A DNA stretch of 64,000 nt from Phoenix dactylifera. Taxonomy: Eukaryota > Streptophyta > Magnoliopsida > Arecales > Arecaceae. The DNA lies in the NCBI RefSeq assembly GCF_009389715.1, contig NC_052395.1:19805993-19869992 (forward strand), given 5' to 3'. A program made the translations under genes and the position numbers. This document shows, piece after piece, positions 57,386 through 64,000 of the stretch (the first letter of the stretch is position 1; every line of letters starts with the position of its first letter). The notes under the pieces were generated by a model that was given only the letters and a program-made list of their open reading frames with translations, searched no databases and had not been told where the DNA came from.

Positions 57386-58108
57386 TTTGGTATGTTATAT
57401 TCTAATGAATAAAGATCCCCGATTATCTATAAGAACGCTATTTAGTATTTTATAAAAATCCAAAATCACTCATTATATAATACCAAAACTATCGTCGGTA
57501 TATTCAATAAAATATATTTCATAATTATATAAAATATATTACAATAATATTTTAATTTATTTATTAATGTATTGAATAAAAAATATTTATTAATCCTAGA
57601 AATTTATTAATCAGATAAAGATATATTAATTGTTATTATAGCATTAATATTTTTATTTATACCTATAATATATTATGTTTAATACCAATATTTATTCTGA
57701 TTAGAAAAAATAGGGTAAAGAAGTAATATATTCAATAATTTTATTACATAAATGTAAAGCACAATAATATATTTCTATTGCCATTTAAATTTATCTTTGA
57801 ACAATTAGATGACAATAGTATGATTAGTATTATATTATATTATAATATATCATAAATATAATATATATAATATTAATATAGTATATTAATGGTATATTGA
57901 TATACTAATTTTTTTTATTAGATTGAGGAGTATTTTTGTTCTTAGATTTAAGCACAAGATCATTGCCCTATAATAATTTTGAATGGATACCCGATCTCAA
58001 GAACGGATATTCCATCACTTGGTTGGATAGTAATTTTAGGAATGGATTGATTTGAGATCACCACCATATAGTGCAATATTATTTTTAATCTTAGAATGAT
58101 ATACCAAA
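57386..58108. mobile_element. Candidate MITE with imperfect terminal inverted repeats
   Basis: TTTGGTATGTTATATTCTAA at 57386-57405 is an imperfect inverted match to TTAGAATGATATACCAAA at 58091-58108. The interior is extremely AT-rich and has no coding capacity. No certain target-site duplication was found. Confidence 0.4.
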
Positions 58109-58199
58109 TGCCCCTTCAATAGTACTGGCGCTATTTTGGGCGAATACTACTATGCTCTTTCTTTATCGACCACAAAAAAAAAAGAAAAAAAAAACTTTC

Positions 58200-59480
58200 C
58201 CTGTGGAAAAAGCAGTACACAGGAAAGAAGGCTCACGTAAGCGGCCAGCGCCGTCCGATTCTCGCGGGTCCCACAGCGTGATCGGAATCGTACGTCTCCA
58301 GATCCAAATCTAGCTGCGGTACCATGGTTCTGTGGGCGCGTCCTAACGCCGGGCCCCACCGATCAGACGGCCCTCGTCCACACGTCTCTCCGAACTGCGC
58401 GAACTCTCGAGACGATGATCCCAGAAAACTTGCAGCCAGCCTCCGGGATTCCAGTTCCACCCGGTCCCACCACGGACGAGCACACGTGTCGTCTTGCCTT
58501 TCGTAATTTCCTCATTTCCACGTTCTAGGCCGAACAGCTGATCCATCAGACCAGTGCGAGCCCCTGTCGATGGGGGAACATGCGAGCCCACCACCATTGA
58601 CCCATCCCAAAAGCGAGCCTCGGACTCGACGAGGATACCTACGGAAAAGAGGAGGAGGGAATCGCGTTTCCTATTTTCTTTCCCCAATTATGTAAAGATG
58701 GCTGGTTCCGTGTGGCCTGTGGGTGCTCAGTGGACTCGCGGCCCAACCCAACCCAACTCGGCCCACTTTTTTTTTTTTTTTACTTTTCTTAATTCTTTTC
58801 TGTGGGCTATTCCTTGCAACCAGGAGAAGGAGAGGGACAAGTACCGAGGAGACTCCGGTACCTATAAATATTCACGATGTGGATAACTTAGACATCAATT
58901 TTGGAACCAATCAATGGGCCGCCAAATGGTTACATCTCCCCTTCCCACTCTCCTGCCCCTACCTTACTCTTTGTATTTTTCTCATATTCGCATCTCTTCT
59001 TTTGACCTCTGACGTTCTTTGCAATAATCTAATTCTACTGGCGATGGGGCCAGGACAAAAGAAGACCAAAACCTGTGTACTGCTGGTTACACGCAAGGTC
59101 TTGAAGGACAGACGAGGGAAAAGAATAGGACGGGAGGGAATTGAGCGTACCGCAGTTGCGTGGGTTGGTCGCCGATTCTCGTACTGCATGCGCTGGTGCT
59201 ATCGGTACCAATCAAATGGCGGGAGAGGGTAGAGAGGGAGAAGGGTTCCGGGCCGGGGAGCGATCCTGAGTGAGTTTTTCTCCCCGTTCGCTGGCTTTTG
59301 ACGCTTTATCATGGGGGAATCGGGCACAGGGGAATCGCGTTCCCGCGGAGGGAAAGGATCCGGGCCGTACGATTTCCTTAGGGAACATGGTATTTTCGTT
59401 GGCCCCACGAGCAGGGTTGGTCGGAGCATGAGGCGATGCACTACCACCATATGTGTAGTTAAATATCTAAGGCTTGCCTC
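58200..59480. other. GC-rich, promoter-like island without a recognised gene
   Basis: It contains a G-box CACGTG (58483-58488), a good TATA motif CTATAAATA on the plus strand (58862-58870), and a pyrimidine-rich stretch after it. The first ATG in good context downstream (59044) opens only about 62 codons with no known family. It could be the promoter of a plus-strand gene that has decayed or been moved, or a non-coding RNA promoter. Confidence 0.3.
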
Positions 59481-59812
59481 CATTGAACCTTCGGAAAAAA
59501 AAAAAAATAAAATTTTTATAAAAAATATTTTTTATTTGATAACTATTTTTTAAAATGCTGTGAGATTTTAATATACATTTGGTAAATAAATTGAAAAAAT
59601 ACTTTTGATATGATAAAATACTATAAAGAATATTGCATAGTATTATATGACAGAGCATAATAAAATATAAAATATATTAATACATAAATATATAATATAG
59701 TATAATATTATTGTAATATATTATAATTATTATCATTACATATTAATATTATCATTTTTTGTAATTATTATATTTTATCATGGGTATTTTGGTCCAATTT
59801 TTTTTATATATA

Positions 59813-60006
59813 ATTCAAAATAACTTTCCAACGGAGCCTAAAAGTGCTTTTATGGATAAGCTCCAAAATGGAGCTTCTTCCAAAAAGCTGTTTTAGCTTT
59901 TTAATAAATCTGAAATAGCTTCTCGATTTTTTTATCAAACATCCTTATTCCATTTAAAAGTGCTTTTGGTGCTTTCCGACCCTCCAAAAACTATGCCGGA
60001 GCCTAA
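59813..60006. repeat. Possible hAT-type MITE segment
   Basis: Sequence rich in 'aaaagtgctttt', 'agctccaaaatggagct' and 'aaagctgttttagcttttt' inverted motifs, ending GGAGCCTAAA, as in many plant hAT-like MITEs. Boundaries are unsure; it may start near 59469. Confidence 0.35.
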
Positions 60007-60017
60007 ATTATTCTTAC

Positions 60018-60590
60018 AAGTATTTTTTTGATAAATCAAATAAATTAATCAAACAAATATAAACAGAAATCAATAAATAAAAATGCATTATCACATCTCA
60101 AAATATTAAATTTGTATAATTGACTACATAAGACGTCATCCAATCAGCTACATTATTAACTTCTCTTCCCCCCCCCCCCCCCCCCCCCCCCCCACACACA
60201 CACACGAAACTTCAGAAAAGAACAATGAACGTAAAAATCACCAGCAATCTAGACAAAAAAGATGGAATTGGATTCAATAGGCAATGGATCTAAAAGCCAT
60301 CTAGTAACTATCTAATAATCTCCTTCTAGACAAATATTGCTCATCGTCAATATTTGAATAGCATAAAACAGCTCTTCTCATGCTACATGCAATTCTGCCA
60401 TTCAAACACGTTGGCATAAATTCGAATACCACCTGCATCTACTAAAACACCACTAGTATTCCTCTTATACATACTACCATCAAAGTTGATCTTAAATTTT
60501 TTTAATATTTTTGTGATTCTATGCGATTTTTTTGCATATTTACTCTTTAAGAAATGCAAACATTTAGTTCCGCTGCAAACATATTTGCTA
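60018..60590 (-). mobile_element. 5'-truncated LINE, RNase H remnant E
   Basis: On the minus strand: KKFKINFDGS (full LINE FLKVNFDGS), VLVDAGG, AELHVA, CLEGDY, then REVNNVADWMTSYV matching REANGAADWVAAHA, and an ATCAAAAAAA tail at about 60018-60026. Stops occur in places. A (GT)nG26 tract on the minus strand (60168-60205) lies between the LEGD and ADW blocks. It retains the whole RNase H domain. Confidence 0.85.
60168..60193. repeat. Poly(C) run of 26 followed by (AC)n
   Basis: C26 then ACACACACAC to 60205, within LINE remnant E. Confidence 0.95.
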
Positions 60591-62690
60591 ATGATCGCAT
60601 TCATAATATGAGTATATGTATATGTATGAAATGTTCTTATAAATGGTAGGGCAGGGAATAGACCTGCGAAAAAAGAAAATAACAAAAGATCTTTCTGGCA
60701 AGGTCCTGCTGAATTTATAGGCAGTATACAGTAGTATGTCAACTATCTGGTGAAGAAAATGATAAACATTCAACATGTTAAGCATGCTTATCTATTTTCA
60801 GTATAACATTCTATATAATTATGGACATATAAAACAATATTTACATGTTTTATATTTATTTTGCAAAATCACAAAGGATATTGAAAGATTTTTTTTTTCT
60901 AGAAAAAAGCTGGAGAGACTGGTTAATGTAGCCATCACTCCTAAGGTTACAGTTGTCTGGACCAAAGGTTTATTTGGGCCCGATTTTCGATTAATTTGTG
61001 AAGTTCAATTATGCCCTATCATAGATTTTGAAAATCCTGTCCAAACCTCACCTATTTGCAACCCTAACCACTGCTTGATGGTCTCATGATCATGTTGTTT
61101 GATCTCATCAGAGGAGGACTATTTTATAATTTAGTTAGGAACCAATAGACATATATCCTAGAGTAGAAATCAATTGTGAGATTCATACATTATCAAGACA
61201 TTGTGGACATGAATCACGAGTAGAGATAGTCCAGTGTAAACCTTCCAAAGCTGTTGAAGCCATCAAGGTTGCCACTCTAATTTGATTGTGTGGTAAAGTA
61301 CATATAAGTTTTCCCCCTTTTATTGGAGAAAAGAATAGGCCAGAGTCTAATCACTTCAATTCATCCAATAAAAAGTTTATGCAAGTAAAAAACAAGAAAA
61401 ACCTAGATTCTGTTGAAGCAAGTGAACAATAGCCATGCATCTTGATTAGTTAGATTGCATCTCAAACTAGACACATAAAATAAAAGACATTGAATTACTT
61501 GGAACTCATGTCAGAACAATGTCTAGTTATTGTGGCTGATCAACAACTTAAGCCCTATTTGTCATCGCTGCTGATGTTGCGATTTTATTGCCTTACCGAT
61601 TAATGAAATACCACATGATGATATATGTTGATACATGTCGCTGCTATTTTACGATTTCTGAATTGCATAAAGCTCTAAATTTCCAAATGATTTAGGAAAA
61701 TTGTAGTGTTTCGTCCTACACGTTGATCTATCTAGCTCATTTTAATTTCTTCTTGAGTTTTCGAAAACAAATACATGAAACCAAGGTATCACCAAATAAG
61801 CTCTTAATTATAAGTCTTTTATATAAAAATTAACAAATCCTAACTAACCTTTTGAAGGGAAATGGTGCGCCCATCCTGGTACGCTCCCAAGCTGTTTATG
61901 GCTTCTCCTAGCAGATCATGTAGAAAAAGAGAAGATCAAATTTGGAGGGAAACTTATTATCAAAAAAAAAGGGAAAAAGAAAATTAAAAGGAGAACTTTA
62001 GAGTGCAACTTATAGGGTAATTTGCCCCGAGTTAACGCAATCCAACTTGATCCAATCTAGAATTTGCATGGGCCATCATGCACGTAACATGGTTTGGACT
62101 TGGATTGGAAAATGCTACTTCCATTCCATGTTGCATCGGGCTCACAAACTTTTGAAATCTGGCCCAAATTCAATAAGCCTTTGAACCGAGCATAATCCAA
62201 CCAAATCTAAACCTTATTCCATATGACCTCTCAACCAAATCGCACACTGCCAGACACAATTTAACTCATGGCAACCTAATCTGTGTTTGCGTTGAAAAAT
62301 TTGGAATTGGGTTTGGGCCTGGATTTGATATTTCATTGGCTGTATTTTAATCTGCCAGCTGCACCATAGAGCATCTCGTATGAGCCTGACAGAATTAATT
62401 CTGATATAGGAAATTTTTATGCGCATATATGGTAGATATCCTGGTTTCATGATCAGGTAATAACCCATTGACTCCACGTAGATTGGTCCATCTAATATAA
62501 AGGGGAAATTTAGATAGTGAAGTTACCCTAAGTTGCTTTAATGCTTGGCATGATTTTTGAGCGACAAAGGGTTTTCTCATTCATTTTGGGTGTGGTGTCC
62601 TGTGCATATGTTTGTGGGTGAAATGAATGGCTTGGATTAAAATAGGCTTTGGCTTTCCTAATGACTAAATTTGGGCATATTATTGATTAA
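60591..62690. other. Intergenic, no gene recognised
   Basis: AT-rich with short open frames only. Confidence 0.5.
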
Positions 62691-62850
62691 GATTTGCCGT
62701 TTTACTACCGAACTTTGTACTAGTGCCACACTAGCACAGTATTGATACGGTATGGTATGGAGTTTTTTTAACGTACCAAGTATCAGTATGTACCATCTGG
62801 TTCGGGTGGTATGGCGTACCTTATTGATGACACTTTGTAAAACCGCAATC
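62691..62850. repeat. Degenerate GGTAC/GTACC-rich repeat
   Basis: Multiple short inverted copies of GGTAY (ATACGGTATGGTATGG, AACGTACCAAGTATC, ATGTACCATC, GGTGGTATGGCGTACC). It resembles dispersed GTACC-rich repeats of monocots; the family is uncertain. Confidence 0.35.
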
Positions 62851-63590
62851 TGCATCATTTGAGCTCGAAAAATATAGCCAATTGTGTGCTAATTTCTGGT
62901 AATTGCACCTTATCTTGTAGTTGATTTAAATTCCAAATACAGGTCCTATTAAGGAATACAACTAGAAGGCTTTGTTGTAGAATGTCTTTGGACTCCTTAA
63001 CATGGTGAAGGGTATAAGGATACCTATAAGCTATTATCAATCATGTAAATCAATTTGCTTCTTAGATGATGTATTACTCATATATTTGACTGATGAAACC
63101 TGGGGTGTTAAAAAGAAATTAAACTTACTTAATTACTTAACAAAATAATCATACGCACCCAATATGCATGCAGAAAACTAAAAGACGTCCGTGATGCATG
63201 TGAATTCTCCAGCCAAACGACTACGAGTTCAAGCGCTCTTCATAGGATTAATTCATCATTTTCATCAATGTGTAAATTGACACTCTTATGAAATTAAAGA
63301 CAGCAATCAAAATGAAAAACATAGCGTGCCAACTATATATTTGTTTGCTGAGGATGTTGGAGCAGCAATAATGGCTGAAGTATATGGAACATAAATAAAG
63401 CTTTCGAACTTTAACTTTCAATAGTGGATTCTCCCCCACGCACCATGGTTAAGAGCAACTAACATGAGCATTCTGAATAGCCCTTTTTTCTTCGGAATGA
63501 AGGGGAAAATAATTCAATTCAATTGCTTTATTAATAAGGTTTCTTCTATAAATATATATGCATATATATAAGGAAGTGCCCATTCCTCTT
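62851..63590. other. 3' flank of the next gene, no other gene recognised
   Basis: AT-rich; probably includes the 3' untranslated region of the minus-strand gene that ends at 63591. Confidence 0.4.
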
Positions 63591-64000
63591 TCAGTAGCCT
63601 TTCCAAATAGAATTCTGATCGAACAGCTGTTGTTGCTGCATAGAATCCATGCCTCTAGACGAAGAAGCTGGGAAACTCAAGCTCGATTCATCTCCAAAGA
63701 CGGTGTCTCCTTGTGCTATAAAATGGTTTGAAGTGGTCACATCTGTGGCTTCTCTTGATTGTTTATTGTTAAGCTGCAATGCCTTCAAGATCCCTGGATC
63801 TGCTGAGAAGCTGGAACTTAACAAGCCTGAAGGCCATGCACACTGCATAATCTGGTTCGTGGTTTCTTTAGCAAAACCCCAATTGCTATTGTTGTCGTTG
63901 TCGTTATTAATCAACACCGGATCAAGGGTGCTAGAAGGATTGATGAGATTATCTAAGATGGATGTATTGGGTTCACCAAGCTCTGTCCCTGAAGTAGTAT
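63591..64000 (-). CDS. C-terminal part of an unidentified protein (partial, probably a transcription factor)
   Basis: The frame is open from the window edge to TGA at 63591-63593, about 135 codons with no stop, and continues upstream outside the window. It is rich in Asn, Ser and Gln and low in complexity, with an IINND-type Asn/Asp run, a CAWPSGLLSSSFSADPGILKAL block, a QQQQ run and the C-terminus NSIWKGY. Such Asn/Ser/Gln-rich tails are typical of plant activation domains, and a terminal aromatic IW-Y motif is seen in some NAC proteins; the family itself cannot be named without the DNA-binding domain. Unbroken frame and even base composition argue for a real coding exon. Confidence 0.6.
   Translation of the reverse strand, partial: TTSGTELGEPNTSILDNLINPSSTLDPVLINNDNDNNSNWGFAKETTNQIMQCAWPSGLLSSSFSADPGILKALQLNNKQSREATDVTTSNHFIAQGDTVFGDESSLSFPASSSRGMDSMQQQQLFDQNSIWKGY

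Noticed and set aside
58343..58687. 114-codon minus-strand frame
   Set aside because: Lies in a GC-rich promoter-like island with other open frames on both strands and no recognisable motif.

Overview
The window is plant nuclear DNA, almost certainly from a monocot. The general style (GC-rich first coding exons, very long introns full of Ty1/copia and L1-type LINE copies, AT-rich spacers) looks palm-like, but the palm assignment is inference and no species can be read from the sequence. No bacterial, organellar or viral gene set, no CRISPR array and no convincing intact tRNA or rRNA was seen.

Layout. 1-8733: an LTR of a Ty1/copia family (minus orientation, left end outside the window) that was split by a near full-length, minus-strand L1-type LINE of about 6.7 kb. 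The LINE has EN, RT, zinc-finger and RNase H domains and is flanked by a 16-bp target-site duplication. 8734-19959: AT-rich intergenic DNA with a duplicated retroposon-like repeat and an antisense 5' fragment of U2 snRNA. 19960-20268 (-): a CLE signalling-peptide precursor with a Gly-to-Cys change in the peptide. 20269-24700: intergenic DNA with small tandem duplications, a 54-unit AT microsatellite and a truncated LINE end. 25086-41189 (+): a SAR1-type COPII GTPase gene in three coding exons. Its second intron is 15.4 kb and carries a complete but broken antisense Ty1/copia element (27549-37596) plus a tiny retroposon with its own target-site duplication. 41190-49202: spacer with a LINE RNase H fragment and a miniature LTR-like direct repeat around a primer-binding-site motif. 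49203-50215 (-): a class II LOB-domain (LBD) transcription-factor gene with one intron and two EAR-type repression motifs. 50216-63590: AT-rich spacer with three more LINE RNase H fragments, minisatellites and candidate MITEs. 63591-64000 (-): the 3' coding end of an unidentified protein running off the window.

The host genes are unrelated single genes (vesicle budding, peptide signalling, transcriptional repression) and do not form a functional unit. What links the window is retrotransposition. One LINE superfamily is seen as a nearly intact copy, as at least five 5'-truncated RNase H/3'-end remnants, and as two very short insertions recognised mainly by their target-site duplications. One copia family supplies both the LTR at the left edge and the element inside the SAR1 intron.
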